This document shows positions 1 to 9,573 of a DNA stretch of 64,000 nt, piece by piece. Position numbers and translations under genes: made by a program. The notes beneath the pieces are model-generated. The model was given only the letters and a program-made list of their open reading frames with translations, searched no databases and was not told the DNA's origin. Origin of the DNA: Microbacterium protaetiae (GTDB lineage Bacteria; Actinomycetota; Actinomycetes; Actinomycetales; Microbacteriaceae); assembly GCF_004135285.1 (NCBI RefSeq), contig NZ_CP035494.1, positions 248,001 to 312,000 on the forward strand. The letters run 5' to 3'. Every line of letters starts with the position of its first letter. Position 1 is the first letter of the stretch.

Positions 1-1
1 C

Positions 2-1576
2 ATCGCGGGCCTGGGCACGATGATCTTCCTGCGCAATGCCCTGGACGCGAACCTCGACGCCCAGGTGCAGCAGCTGGCCGGAGCCGACCTCGCCAAGAGC
101 GTCTTCGACATCTCGGCGACCGATGACTCGGTCACCTTCACCCCGAACTCGTCGGCGCCGGTCGACTACTCGGGCTACTTCATCGCGGTGTATGCCGCCG
201 ACGGCTCGCTGGTGGCCTCCACCGGGCCGCGCGCACTGAACACACCCGTGCTGCCGACACAGCTGACCCTCCCGCAGGCCACGATCCGCGGTTCGGCGCC
301 GTTCACCATCGAGGGCAGCACCGGGGTGCCGTTCCGGGCGGCGGTCGCCTCGTTCCAGGTCGACACCCGGCCCGCACTGTTCACGCAGCTTGTCGCGCTG
401 CCCATCTCCTCGGTCAACCGCATCATCGGCACCTTCCTGGGCATCTACAGCATCCTCGCGTTGATCACCGTCATCGCCGGTGCCCTCGTGACCCGCTGGC
501 TGGTCACCCTCGCTTTCCGCAGTCTCGGCCAGGTCGAGGCCACCGCCATGGCCATCGCCGGCGGCGACTTCAGCCAGCGCATGACGAACATCGAGCCCGA
601 GCACACCGAGGTGGGGCGGTTGAAGATCGCCATCAACGCCATGCTCGGCCAGCTCGACGCGGCGATGAAGCGCAGCGACGGCGCGGTGCTGCAGATGCGC
701 CGCTTCATCGGCGATGCGAGCCACGAGCTGCGCACGCCGCTGGTGACCGTGCGCGGCTATGCCGAGCTGTACCGGATGGGCGCCATCCGCAACGACGAGG
801 ACGTCGCCCAGGCCATGGAGCGGATCGAGAAGGAGGCCACGCGGATGGGCGCCCTGGTCGAAGACCTGCTCGCTCTGACCCGCCTCGACGATCGCCGCGA
901 AGAGGTGCAGATCGCCCCGGTCGATCTGCGACCCATCGCACATGACGCCGCCCTCGACCTGGGCGCGACCGCGCCGACCCGTCCGGTCAGCGTCCGCGAC
1001 ACCACCACCGGTGACACCGGCGCTGCGCCGGCCGAGATCACGGCCCCGCAAGAGCCTCCTACCACCACCGGCCGCCACCGGCGGATTCCGAGCGCGGCCC
1101 GGCTGCTGCGGCGCCGCCCGCGCCCCACCGATGCCGTCGCCGACGCCGATGACGAGATGCCGCCCACCGTGCCGATCCGCGTGCCCGAGGCTGCGGCATC
1201 CGCCCCTCAGCCCATCGTCATAGGCGAAGAGAACCGCATCCGCCAGGTCGTGACGAATCTGCTGGCCAACGCCCGCCGCTATACGCCCGAGGACTCCCCC
1301 ATCGAACTGGTGGTGGGAACGGATGCCGCAGCCGGCACGGGTTGGATCGCCGTGGTCGACCACGGCGAGGGGATCCCCCCGCAGATCCGCGAGCAGATCT
1401 TTCAGCGGTTCTGGCGCGCCGACACCTCGCGCACCCGCGAGACGGGCGGGTCGGGACTGGGACTGTCGATCGTCGCGTCGATCGTCGAGGCGCTGCACGG
1501 GTCGGTCGCGGTGCTCGAGACGCCCGGCGGAGGGGCGACGTTCCGCGTCTCGTTCCCCCTCGCCGAGGCCCGGTAG
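2..1576 (+). CDS. Sensor histidine kinase (5' end outside window)
   Basis: Membrane sensor kinase of a two-component system; it phosphorylates itself on a histidine and hands the phosphate to a response regulator, which is expected just upstream, outside the window. The frame is open from base 2 and the first residues resemble the end of a first membrane helix, so the true start is missing. Counting from the ATG at 20: extracytoplasmic sensor region about 10-130, membrane helix about 134-162, HAMP about 163-215, HisKA with SHELRTP (His about 235), then the ATPase domain with N-box (NLLANARRY), G1 (DHGEGI) and G2 (GGSGLGLSI). A Pro/Thr/Arg-rich stretch of about 75 residues (roughly 327-400) sits inside the ATPase domain before the N-box, which is unusual. 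The family is certain; the signal sensed is unknown. Confidence 0.93.
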   Translation: MAGLGTMIFLRNALDANLDAQVQQLAGADLAKSVFDISATDDSVTFTPNSSAPVDYSGYFIAVYAADGSLVASTGPRALNTPVLPTQLTLPQATIRGSAPFTIEGSTGVPFRAAVASFQVDTRPALFTQLVALPISSVNRIIGTFLGIYSILALITVIAGALVTRWLVTLAFRSLGQVEATAMAIAGGDFSQRMTNIEPEHTEVGRLKIAINAMLGQLDAAMKRSDGAVLQMRRFIGDASHELRTPLVTVRGYAELYRMGAIRNDEDVAQAMERIEKEATRMGALVEDLLALTRLDDRREEVQIAPVDLRPIAHDAALDLGATAPTRPVSVRDTTTGDTGAAPAEITAPQEPPTTTGRHRRIPSAARLLRRRPRPTDAVADADDEMPPTVPIRVPEAAASAPQPIVIGEENRIRQVVTNLLANARRYTPEDSPIELVVGTDAAAGTGWIAVVDHGEGIPPQIREQIFQRFWRADTSRTRETGGSGLGLSIVASIVEALHGSVAVLETPGGGATFRVSFPLAEAR

Positions 1577-1694
1577 CGTCTCCTCCCCAACCGGGGCCGC
1601 ACCGCGCGTTGTCCACGGATCGTCTTTTCCGGGCGCGAGGATGCTGTGCGCGCTCCTAACGTGGAAGCACCCACTCGATGAAGGGATGCACACC

Positions 1695-1982
1695 ATGGCC
1701 GTCTATTCCGTCGACAGCGACGCCGTCTTCTCCGCCACCGCCGCCGTACGCGGCACCATCGACCGGCTTCAGGGCGAGACGCAGGCGATGCTCGCCCAGC
1801 TCACCGATCTGCAAGCGACGTGGACGGGCGCGGCCTCGGCGGCGTTCGGCGGTGTCGTCGACCAGTGGCGGGCCACGCAACTGCAGGTCGAAGACGCGCT
1901 GTCATCGATCAACCACGCGCTGAGCGCGGCCGGCCACCAGTATGCCGAAGCCGAGCAGTACACCACGAGCCTGTTCCGGTGA
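1695..1982 (+). CDS. WXG100 (ESAT-6-like) family protein
   Basis: Small helical-hairpin protein of 95 residues, the size of WXG100 proteins exported by type VII secretion systems. The diagnostic W-x-G turn is the WTG at residues 43-45, between two alanine- and glutamine-rich helices, and there is no signal peptide. I chose the ATG at 1695 because AAGGG at 1681-1685 then lies 9 bases upstream; the ATG at 1686 would leave no spacing. No ESX core gene (EccC, EccD) is visible here, so the protein is either secreted by a system encoded elsewhere or has another role. It follows the sensor kinase on the same strand after about 118 bases, probably as a separate unit. Confidence 0.85.
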   Translation: MAVYSVDSDAVFSATAAVRGTIDRLQGETQAMLAQLTDLQATWTGAASAAFGGVVDQWRATQLQVEDALSSINHALSAAGHQYAEAEQYTTSLFR

Positions 1983-2098
1983 AGCCACGTGCTCCGATTG
2001 CTGCGCGAGGGGCCGGCGAGTTCGTCACCGACGACACGCGGCAGGCCGATGCTGCGGCATCCTGCGGCGTCGCGCCGCGCTGATTCCGGCGTACACGA

Positions 2099-2130
2099 CG
2101 AAGCGCCCCTCCCGAAGGAGGGGCGCTTCG
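2099..2130 (-). terminator. Strong stem-loop at groEL 3' end
   Basis: A perfect 14-bp stem (2099-2112 with 2117-2130) closed by a CGAA tetraloop, 17 bases beyond the groEL stop codon. There is no long U tract, which is common for actinobacterial intrinsic terminators. The WXG100 gene ends on the other side, so the hairpin may serve both convergent transcripts. Confidence 0.8.
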
Positions 2131-2146
2131 TGTGCGGCTTCTGGGA

Positions 2147-3834
<1,688 letters not shown>

Positions 3835-3840
3835 TTCATT

Positions 3841-3867
3841 CTGGCACTCGCCCCTACCGAGTGCAAG
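3841..3867 (-). promoter_or_regulatory. CIRCE-like operator 2, degenerate
   Basis: CTGGCACTC, 9 bases, GAGTGCAAG. The core GCACTC-N9-GAGTGC is intact and only the outer bases differ. Its centre is 33 bases from operator 1, close to three helical turns, so two HrcA dimers could bind on the same face of the DNA. Confidence 0.8.
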
Positions 3868-3882
3868 CCGACGACGGGGGTG

Positions 3883-4449
3883 TCACGGCGTGGGCGAGCC
3901 AGACGGCGCGACCAGATCGGTGCCCAACACGACAGTGAGCTGCTTGCCCTTCGCGTCGGTCGTGGACTGGTACTGGTCATCGAGCACCACCGACGAAGCC
4001 CCCACGATCTTGGCAAGCCCCGCGGCGGCGGCCTGATCGGCGGCATCCGCGTAGTAGACGGTGGTGGTCGGGTAGGTCGAGCCGGCCTCGCTGGGCAGGA
4101 CGTCGGCGACATCCCAGCCTGCCCGCACCACGGCATCCTGCGCCACGGTGGCTTGCCCACTTTCACCGGTGGCGTTCAGGATCAGCACCGTGAACGAGGT
4201 GTCGATCACGGGAGTCACGCTCGTGGTGGGTGCGGCCGTCGTGGGCCCTGCTGCCGGAGTGCCGAAACGCCCCGTGAGCGCGAGTGTGCCCACCACGCCG
4301 ACCGCGATCAGCACGACGGTGGTCACGGCCGCCCAGATCACGATGACTCCGGCGCGCAGATGCGGGTTCTCGGCGCGGTGCGCGCCGACCCGATCGACCT
4401 CGACGGGAGCATCGTCGAAACGATCCCGCGGATAGCTCGGCTTCGGCAC
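3883..4449 (-). CDS. LytR_C domain membrane protein (VirR/CEI-like)
   Basis: Single-pass membrane protein: short cytoplasmic N-terminus, one membrane helix at about 33-58, a Thr/Pro-rich linker and an external LytR_C domain from about 80 to the end. LytR_C proteins are cell-envelope factors; the mycobacterial relative Rv0431 (VirR) affects cell-wall integrity and vesicle release. The GTG at 4449 gives 188 residues beginning at the conserved PKPSYPRDRFDD segment; an upstream ATG at 4491 is possible, and no clear Shine-Dalgarno site decides between them. It follows a DUF3263 gene, the same pairing as Rv0430-Rv0431, so an operon is likely. Exact biochemical role unknown. Confidence 0.82.
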   Translation of the reverse strand: MPKPSYPRDRFDDAPVEVDRVGAHRAENPHLRAGVIVIWAAVTTVVLIAVGVVGTLALTGRFGTPAAGPTTAAPTTSVTPVIDTSFTVLILNATGESGQATVAQDAVVRAGWDVADVLPSEAGSTYPTTTVYYADAADQAAAAGLAKIVGASSVVLDDQYQSTTDAKGKQLTVVLGTDLVAPSGSPTP

Positions 4450-4502
4450 CCCACGATGGTACCTGTCGCGCTGATGCTTGCCTGGATGCACGCCCCGCGT
4501 CG

Positions 4503-4751
4503 TCAGAGAGCACCCGACGCGCGGGCCAGGCGCGAGCGCTCCCGGTCGTCACGAATGCGCTGCAGCCGTTTGACGAGCATCGGGTCGTGCGCGAGGGCGT
4601 CTTCAGTGTCGATCAGGCGTCCCAACAGCTGGTAGTACCTGGCCGGAGTCAGGCCCAGTTCAGCGCGGATCGCTTCCTCCTTCGCGCCGCCGTGGCGTTG
4701 CCACGCGGCCTCGAAGTCGAGCAGAGCGCGAGCGCGGTCGTCCAGGGGCAC
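4503..4751 (-). CDS. DUF3263 family small helix-turn-helix-like protein
   Basis: 82-residue conserved actinobacterial protein, entirely helical by sequence, containing a short HTH-like segment around LGLTPARYYQLLGRL (residues 33-47). This resembles DNA-binding helices but has no proven function. It lies just upstream of the LytR_C gene on the same strand and probably shares its transcript, as in mycobacteria (Rv0430-Rv0431). There are no membrane segments or signal peptide. The family assignment is good; a regulatory role is inference. Confidence 0.8.
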   Translation of the reverse strand: MPLDDRARALLDFEAAWQRHGGAKEEAIRAELGLTPARYYQLLGRLIDTEDALAHDPMLVKRLQRIRDDRERSRLARASGAL

Positions 4752-4760
4752 ATCTCCACG

Positions 4761-5864
4761 CTATCCGTCTGTCGACGCGTCGACGGGATGCCACTCCCGG
4801 TCGGCCCCGATCGGCTCGACGATCGCGCCCAGCGGGTCGACGGCGGCGATCACCTCGCCGTCAATCGCGAGCGCGAACACGCCGTTGGGCCACTGCGCAG
4901 ACTCGGGTGCGGGATGCCGCGCGCCGTGCTCCGTCGGATCTCCAGGCGCCGTCGCTTGCCCCGCGGCAGGTTCGGGCGCCGCCCACCGCCCGGCGACCGA
5001 AGAGTGCAGGCCCGCGGCATCCATCGTGATCCAGTGATCGCCGCTCTGCGCCGCCGCCACGATCAGCTCACGCCCTTCACGCGGCACGAGCGCGAGCACA
5101 CCGGGAGTCGTCACGACAAGCGCGGCGGTCTTGGGCGCCTCGGCCATCAGCCCCGACAAAGCCGTCGTGGCGTCACCGGCGACGAGCCGCGGCGGATCGG
5201 CGGCGACGATATCGAGCGCGGCGCGTATCCGCTGTGCACGGCCTCCCTCACCCGGCCACACCAGGCCGGTCAACCACGAGCGATCGGCGGGGTCGGCCGC
5301 GTCGCGGGGCTGCAGGTCGATACCGGCGCGCCAGACGATCTGCGGCATGCGCAGCGTCGGAGCCTCTCCTCGCCACTGGGCCTCGAGCACGACCGCGCTC
5401 GGCCCGTCGTGGGGGTCGACGGTCACCACGCGCGTCGGGGTGCGGTATCGGTACGAGTAGCGATCGGGATACAGGCACAGTCCGGCGCTGGCCCCGACCT
5501 CGAGCAACGCGATCGGACCTTCGATGCGGCTCAGCGCCGGCAGCAGCGCCGCGCAGCGCAGGGGTTCATTCGTCTGCACGCCGCGTTCCGATGCCGCCTC
5601 GACGACGGCGTCGGCATTCGCGATCATCCACGCGGCCCATTTCTCGGGCGCGCAGAGCCCGCACCCCAGCATCCGCGCGACCGCGAAGACCAACGGCGGC
5701 GATCGATGCGCTGCCGGAACACGGGCAAGCACGGCGGCGAGGGTGGCGTCGTGGGCGACGCGAGCCGCCCACTGCGCGTACAACGGCGAGCGGTGCGGCG
5801 CCTCATCGACGGCGAAGCGGCGGTAGCGTTGCTGCACGGCATCGATCTCGGGGTCGCGGGGCAC
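4761..5864 (-). CDS. DUF2332 family protein
   Basis: About 367 residues when started at the GTG at 5864 (VPRDPEIDAVQ), with a purine-rich GGAAGA just before it. The longer open frame reaching 6251 only runs antisense to msrB. DUF2332 proteins are cytoplasmic and common in actinobacteria, with no established activity. The segment LLEVGASAGLCLYPDRY in the middle resembles the glycine-rich loop of a SAM-binding fold, as noted for the family, but that is not proof of methyltransferase activity. It stops 9 bases before the DUF3263 start, so it could be the first gene of that small operon. Confidence 0.82.
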   Translation of the reverse strand: MPRDPEIDAVQQRYRRFAVDEAPHRSPLYAQWAARVAHDATLAAVLARVPAAHRSPPLVFAVARMLGCGLCAPEKWAAWMIANADAVVEAASERGVQTNEPLRCAALLPALSRIEGPIALLEVGASAGLCLYPDRYSYRYRTPTRVVTVDPHDGPSAVVLEAQWRGEAPTLRMPQIVWRAGIDLQPRDAADPADRSWLTGLVWPGEGGRAQRIRAALDIVAADPPRLVAGDATTALSGLMAEAPKTAALVVTTPGVLALVPREGRELIVAAAQSGDHWITMDAAGLHSSVAGRWAAPEPAAGQATAPGDPTEHGARHPAPESAQWPNGVFALAIDGEVIAAVDPLGAIVEPIGADREWHPVDASTDG

Positions 5865-5933
5865 TCTTCCATTGTGGAGGGACCGGAACACTCTGCGCTG
5901 ATGTCGGGTTGAATGGTGGTGCAGGAGGTTTCC

Positions 5934-6341
5934 ATGACATACGCCGTGAACAAGACCGATGAGCAGTGGCGCGAAGAACTGGACTCGACGCAGTACGCCG
6001 TGCTGCGCGAAGCCGCGACCGAGCGGCCGTGGACCGGTGAACTGCTCGACGAGCATCGCGCGGGGCTGTACACCTGTGCCGCGTGCGGCGCCGAGCTGTT
6101 CCGCAGCGGTACCAAGTTCGATTCGCATTGCGGGTGGCCGAGCTTCTACGAATCGGTGCGCCCCGAAGCCGTGCAGCTGATCGAAGACCACTCGCTGGGC
6201 ATGGAACGCACCGAGGTGCGGTGCGCGGCCTGCGGCTCGCATCTGGGGCATGTGTTCCCCGATGGCTTCGGCACGCCCACCGGCGACCGGTACTGCATGA
6301 ACTCCATCTCGCTGCAGTTCACGCCCGAAGAGGATGCGTGA
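5934..6341 (+). CDS. msrB: Peptide-methionine (R)-S-oxide reductase
   Basis: Repairs oxidised proteins by reducing methionine-R-sulfoxide, using thioredoxin as electron donor. 135 residues, the usual size for a stand-alone MsrB. The zinc-binding pairs C48/C51 and C97/C100 are present, as is the catalytic Cys in RYCMNS (C121); C66 in HCGWPS may be the resolving cysteine. The start at 5934 is fixed by AGGAGG 8 bases upstream. The last bases overlap the next gene as GTGA, so the two are translationally coupled. The divergent DUF2332 gene starts about 70 bases away, so the intervening sequence should hold promoters for both. Confidence 0.97.
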   Translation: MTYAVNKTDEQWREELDSTQYAVLREAATERPWTGELLDEHRAGLYTCAACGAELFRSGTKFDSHCGWPSFYESVRPEAVQLIEDHSLGMERTEVRCAACGSHLGHVFPDGFGTPTGDRYCMNSISLQFTPEEDA

Positions 6342-6880
6342 GCGCGATCGATGCGGTGCACGCGCGCCGCTCCTGGTCGAAGGTGACCGACGCGGCGCCG
6401 TCGCACGACGAGCTCGCTGAGCTCGTCGCCGCCGCCGGACGCGTGGCCGATCACTCGTCGCTGCGGCCGTGGCGGCTGATCGAGTTGCGCGACGGCGACC
6501 GTGAAACCCTTGGGCGCGCGATCGCCAAGGCCAACGGCGACAAGGAGATGTCGTCCAAGCCGCTGCGCGCTCCCCTGCTGATCGCGATCGTCGTCAGCTA
6601 TCGCCCCAGCGGCAAGGTGCCGCGCTGGGAACAGGCGGCCACGGCAGCCGGCGTCGCGCATACGCTCAGCCTGCTCCTGGACGAGGCAGGGTGGGGTGTC
6701 ATCTGGCGCACCGGTCACTACACGCGTGACGAAGCCGTTGCGAAGGTGCACGGTCTGCGCGACAACGAGAAGCTGCTTGGCTGGCTCTATGTGGGCGGCA
6801 AGCCGGCGGGCAAGGACAAGGGCCACCACAAGAAGCTCGACCCCGAGCGCTTCCTGTCGTCGATGCCCCAGCCGCGCTGA
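6338..6880 (+). CDS. Nitroreductase-like flavoprotein
   Basis: 180 residues, matching the small nitroreductase-family FMN enzymes (NAD(P)H-dependent reductases of nitro compounds or quinones). The N-terminal HARRSWSKVT, LRPWRLIEL and the long buried helix beginning AAGVAHTLSLLLDEAGWG follow the family pattern; the basic N-terminus normally contacts FMN phosphate. The start is the GTG at 6338, which overlaps the msrB stop by four bases. An operon with msrB suggests a shared role in redox or oxidative stress. Substrate unknown. Confidence 0.85.
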   Translation: MSAIDAVHARRSWSKVTDAAPSHDELAELVAAAGRVADHSSLRPWRLIELRDGDRETLGRAIAKANGDKEMSSKPLRAPLLIAIVVSYRPSGKVPRWEQAATAAGVAHTLSLLLDEAGWGVIWRTGHYTRDEAVAKVHGLRDNEKLLGWLYVGGKPAGKDKGHHKKLDPERFLSSMPQPR

Positions 6881-7000
6881 GCCGCTCGGCGCCGGCGCGC
6901 CGCCGGGCTTCGCCGCGTCGGGCGGCGCCCGGCGCGCCGCCCGGCGTCACTGCCGCGCCTTGCGTCGCACCCGCCTCACCGAGGCCGCCTCCCCTCGCGC
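6881..7000. other. GC-rich palindromic stretch after the nitroreductase gene
   Basis: The 3' flank holds near-palindromic runs of GGCGCGCC-type sequence (about 6890-6950) that can fold into very stable hairpins. They could act as a terminator or mRNA end for the msrB-nitroreductase transcript. I see no gene here; the tandem repeat array begins directly after. Confidence 0.4.
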
Positions 7001-8027
7001 TACCCGAATCCGCACTCGCGCACGCAAATGACACCCGCGAACGCAGAAACCAACAGCGCGAACAACCACACACCGCAGAAACGACCCGCGAACGCAGATC
7101 ACGACAGCGAACGCAGAAAACAGCCGCGCAGCCCACCCCCGCGACCTCCCCCACAGCCCGCGCTACCCGAATCCGCACTCGCGCACGCAAATAACACCCG
7201 CGAACGCAGAAACCAACAGCGCGAACAACCACACACCGCAGAAACGACCCGCGAACGCAGATCACGACAGCGAACGCAGAAACGACCCGCGAACGCAGAA
7301 AACAACCGCGCAGCCCACCCCCGCGACCTCCCCCACAGCCCGCGCTACCCGAATCCGCACTCGCGCACGCAAATAACACCCGCGAACGCAGAAACCATCC
7401 GCGCGAACAACCGCACACCGCAGAACACGACAGCGAACGCAGAAACGACCCGCGAACGCAGAAAACAACCGCGCGCCCCACCCCCGCGACCTCCCCCACA
7501 GCCCGCGCTACCCGAATCCGCACTCGCGCACGCAAATGACACCCGCGAACGCAGAAACCAACAGCGCGAACAACCACACACCGCAGAAACGACCCGCGAA
7601 CGCAGATCACGACAGCGAACGCAGAAAACAGCCGCGCAGCCCACCCCCGCGACCTCCCCCACAGCCCGCGCTACCCGAATCCGCACTCGCGCACGCAAAT
7701 AACACCCGCGAACGCAGAAAACAGCAGCGCGAACAACCACACACCGCAGAACACGACAGCGAACGCAGAAACCATCCGCGAACGCAGAAACGACCCGCGA
7801 ACGCAGAAACCATCCGCGAACGCAGAAACGACCCGCGAACGCAGAAGACAACCGCGCAGCCCACCCCCGCGACCTCCCCCACAGCCCGCGCTACCCGAAT
7901 CCGCACTCGCGCACGCAAATAACACCCGCGAACGCAGAAACCAGCAGCGCGAACAACCACACACCGCAGAACACGACAGCGAACGCAGAAACCATCCGCG
8001 AACGCAGAAACCAGCAGCGCGAGCCCG
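7001..8027. repeat. Nested tandem repeat array (163-220 bp units built on a 19-bp unit)
   Basis: Six long units begin with TACCCGAATCCGCACTCGCG at 7001, 7164, 7346, 7509, 7672 and 7892, giving spacings of 163, 182, 163, 163 and 220 bp. The differences, 19 and 57 bp, are one and three times an inner 19-bp unit (CGCGAACGCAGAAACGACC and variants). The core GAACGCAG occurs about 22 times by eye. Units 1 and 4 look identical, including a shared variant base, which suggests a later 508-bp duplication. The plus strand is nearly free of T (6 of 163 bases in unit 1). The array lies between two convergent genes. Open frames cross it on both strands, but the unit lengths are not multiples of three and no domain is recognisable, so it is not annotated as coding. 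Confidence 0.93.
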
Positions 8028-8111
8028 GGATGGCCGCGACCCACCCTCGCGCTGCGACCGCGCCTGCGGCGACAGCGAGCGCAGAACCAACAGCGCCACG
8101 ACCCGCGTCGA

Positions 8112-8615
8112 TCACCGCCCGGCGCGCACCATCCGAATCTCGCCAACGCCGTCATCGACCTTCGACGTTCCGTCGGGGGCGAACCCGTGCTTGCGGTAGA
8201 ACGCCTGGGCCCGCGGGTTCGGATCGGCGACCCAGAGCGCCGCGGGTTCGCCGGGGTCGATCACGGCGTCGAGAAGTCCGCCGCCGGCCCCTGAGCCGTG
8301 GTGCGCGGCGTACACGTACAGCACGTACAGCTGTGCGCTCCACGACGCATCGGCACCGGCATCCATCGGCGGACCCGCCATCGCGATGCCGATCAGTTCG
8401 TCCCCGCGGTGGGCGACGGCGATCCGGTTACGCGCGAAGCGCGGGTCCGTGATCGCCGCCGTCCAGAATTTGTGACGGGATGCCTCGAACCCAGGACGAT
8501 CGAGCACCTCGTCGCGCATCAGTCCGCGGTAGGTCTCGCGCCACGTCTCCACGTGGACGCGCGCCATCCCGGCGGCATCGTCTGCCACCGCTGGGCGGAT
8601 GCGCACCTCGTCCAT
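8112..8615 (-). CDS. GNAT family N-acetyltransferase
   Basis: 167 residues, one GNAT domain. These enzymes move an acetyl group from acetyl-CoA to an amine. The acetyl-CoA loop (family pattern Q/R-x-x-G-x-G/A) is seen as HHGSGAGGGLL, preceded by the strand LYVLYVYA, with a late ARAFYRKHGF-like helix (AQAFYRKHGF) typical of the fold. The N-terminus MDEVRIRPAVADDAAG is standard. The gene starts 10 bases after the next upstream gene ends, so the two may be co-transcribed. Substrate unknown; its 3' end faces the repeat array. Confidence 0.9.
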   Translation of the reverse strand: MDEVRIRPAVADDAAGMARVHVETWRETYRGLMRDEVLDRPGFEASRHKFWTAAITDPRFARNRIAVAHRGDELIGIAMAGPPMDAGADASWSAQLYVLYVYAAHHGSGAGGGLLDAVIDPGEPAALWVADPNPRAQAFYRKHGFAPDGTSKVDDGVGEIRMVRAGR

Positions 8616-8625
8616 CAGGAATCCA

Positions 8626-9042
8626 TCAGGACAGGACTTTGGCCTTCAGCGCCTCGTATTCGGCCGACGTGATCGTGCCGGCATCCAGCAGCGCCTTCGC
8701 CTTGGCGATCTCGTCCGCGGGGCTCGAGCCCGCAACCGAGCGGATGTACTCGTCGGCGGCGGCCTGCGACTCCTTGACCCGAGCCGCGTTGCGCTCGGTC
8801 ATGCCGCGTCCACGCGCGATGAGGTAGACGAGCAGGGTCAGGAACGGCACGAAGATCAGGAAGATGATCCAGATCGCCTTCGCCCAGCCGTTCAGCTTGC
8901 GGTCGCGGAACAGGTCACCCAGCACCGAGAACAGGGCCATGAGGTAGGCGAAGAAGATGAAGACAGTGAAGAACCACCAGATCAGGTCACCGAAAGATCC
9001 CCAATATCCGTGGTACTCCACGGCGTCGTCGAAGAAGCGCAT
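8626..9042 (-). CDS. PLDc_N / SHOCT domain membrane protein
   Basis: 138 residues. Two membrane helices (about 18-41 and 54-74) with charged residues between them match the PLDc_N (phospholipase D-nuclease N-terminal) membrane module. The C-terminal segment 107-136, with the I-x-KAKALLDAGTIT-x-x-EYEALKAK pattern, is a SHOCT domain, a short oligomerisation motif. There is no catalytic domain, so this is a membrane anchor or regulator of unknown role. The ATG at 9042 has GAAAGG 7 bases upstream; the longer frame from 9090 lacks such a site. Confidence 0.87.
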   Translation of the reverse strand: MRFFDDAVEYHGYWGSFGDLIWWFFTVFIFFAYLMALFSVLGDLFRDRKLNGWAKAIWIIFLIFVPFLTLLVYLIARGRGMTERNAARVKESQAAADEYIRSVAGSSPADEIAKAKALLDAGTITSAEYEALKAKVLS

Positions 9043-9220
9043 AACTGCCTTTCCCAAGGTCGATGAGCGGCAGAACACCGCCTGACGCACACACTAGCGG
9101 TCAGACGCCCGCGCGCGCGTGACGAATGCTGCTCGCTGTCGCAAGGGGGTTCTCGAATCGGGATGCCGCGGGTAGACCGGCCTCGTCAAAAGGGGCGGAC
9201 GATGACAGAAGGGGCGAACG

Positions 9221-9445
9221 ATGACCGAAGGTGATATCGAGACGTTTCACGAAGACGGCGTCTGGCGCAACAGGATCGAGGGGCACCAAGTGCTCGACGA
9301 TCGATTCGAGCGCAAGAGCGACGCCGTCGAGGCGGGACGCGACCTGGCCCAGGTCTTGCGCGTCGAGCACATCGTCCGAGCTCTGCACGGAAGAATCGTC
9401 GAGCGCACCTCGTACGGTCATGTTCCCCGCGACATCCCGGGGTGA
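9221..9445 (+). CDS. DUF2188 family protein
   Basis: 74-residue cytoplasmic protein of the DUF2188 family: an N-terminal strand with H-E-D-G-V-W-R-N, the central FERKSDAVEAGRDLAQ helix and the C-terminal HGRIVERTSYG, the hallmark ending with Gly and acidic/aromatic residues. Function unknown. The Shine-Dalgarno AGAAGGGG ends 6-7 bases before the ATG. About 20 bases upstream lies a near-copy of the same ribosome-binding and start region (9190-9203) whose ATG at 9201 opens only a 10-codon frame (see findings). The antisense frame at 9101-9421 is rejected because it lacks any family features. Confidence 0.72.
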   Translation: MTEGDIETFHEDGVWRNRIEGHQVLDDRFERKSDAVEAGRDLAQVLRVEHIVRALHGRIVERTSYGHVPRDIPG

Positions 9446-9470
9446 ACGGTCGCGGCGGCGAGGTGCGAAG

Positions 9471-9546
9471 TGGTGCCGGCTACAGGACTTGAACCTGCAA
9501 CCCCCGTATTACAAGTACGGTGCGCTACCAATTGCGCCAAGCCGGC
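9471..9546 (-). tRNA. tRNA-Thr (anticodon UGU)
   Basis: Full cloverleaf of 76 bases including an encoded CCA: 7-bp acceptor GCCGGCT/AGCCGGC, D stem GCGC/GCGC, anticodon stem CCGTA/TACGG with loop CTTGTAA (anticodon TGT), T stem GCAGG/CCTGT with loop TTCAAGT, discriminator A. Reads ACA and, by wobble, other threonine codons. Confidence 0.97.
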
Positions 9547-9573
9547 AGAGCGTCCAGTCTAACGGGACGCCGA

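Noticed and set aside
1605..1622. DnaA box TTGTCCACG near base 1610
   Set aside because: Single copy with no cluster, no dnaA/dnaN neighbourhood and no AT-rich unwinding region, so not an origin.
7028..7922. Several open frames across the repeat array on both strands
   Set aside because: Unit lengths are not multiples of three, the products are simple repeats of charged or hydrophobic words, and both strands are equally open because the unit lacks stops.
9101..9421. 106-residue frame antisense to the DUF2188 gene
   Set aside because: The plus-strand gene has a strong ribosome-binding site and family motifs; the antisense frame has neither.
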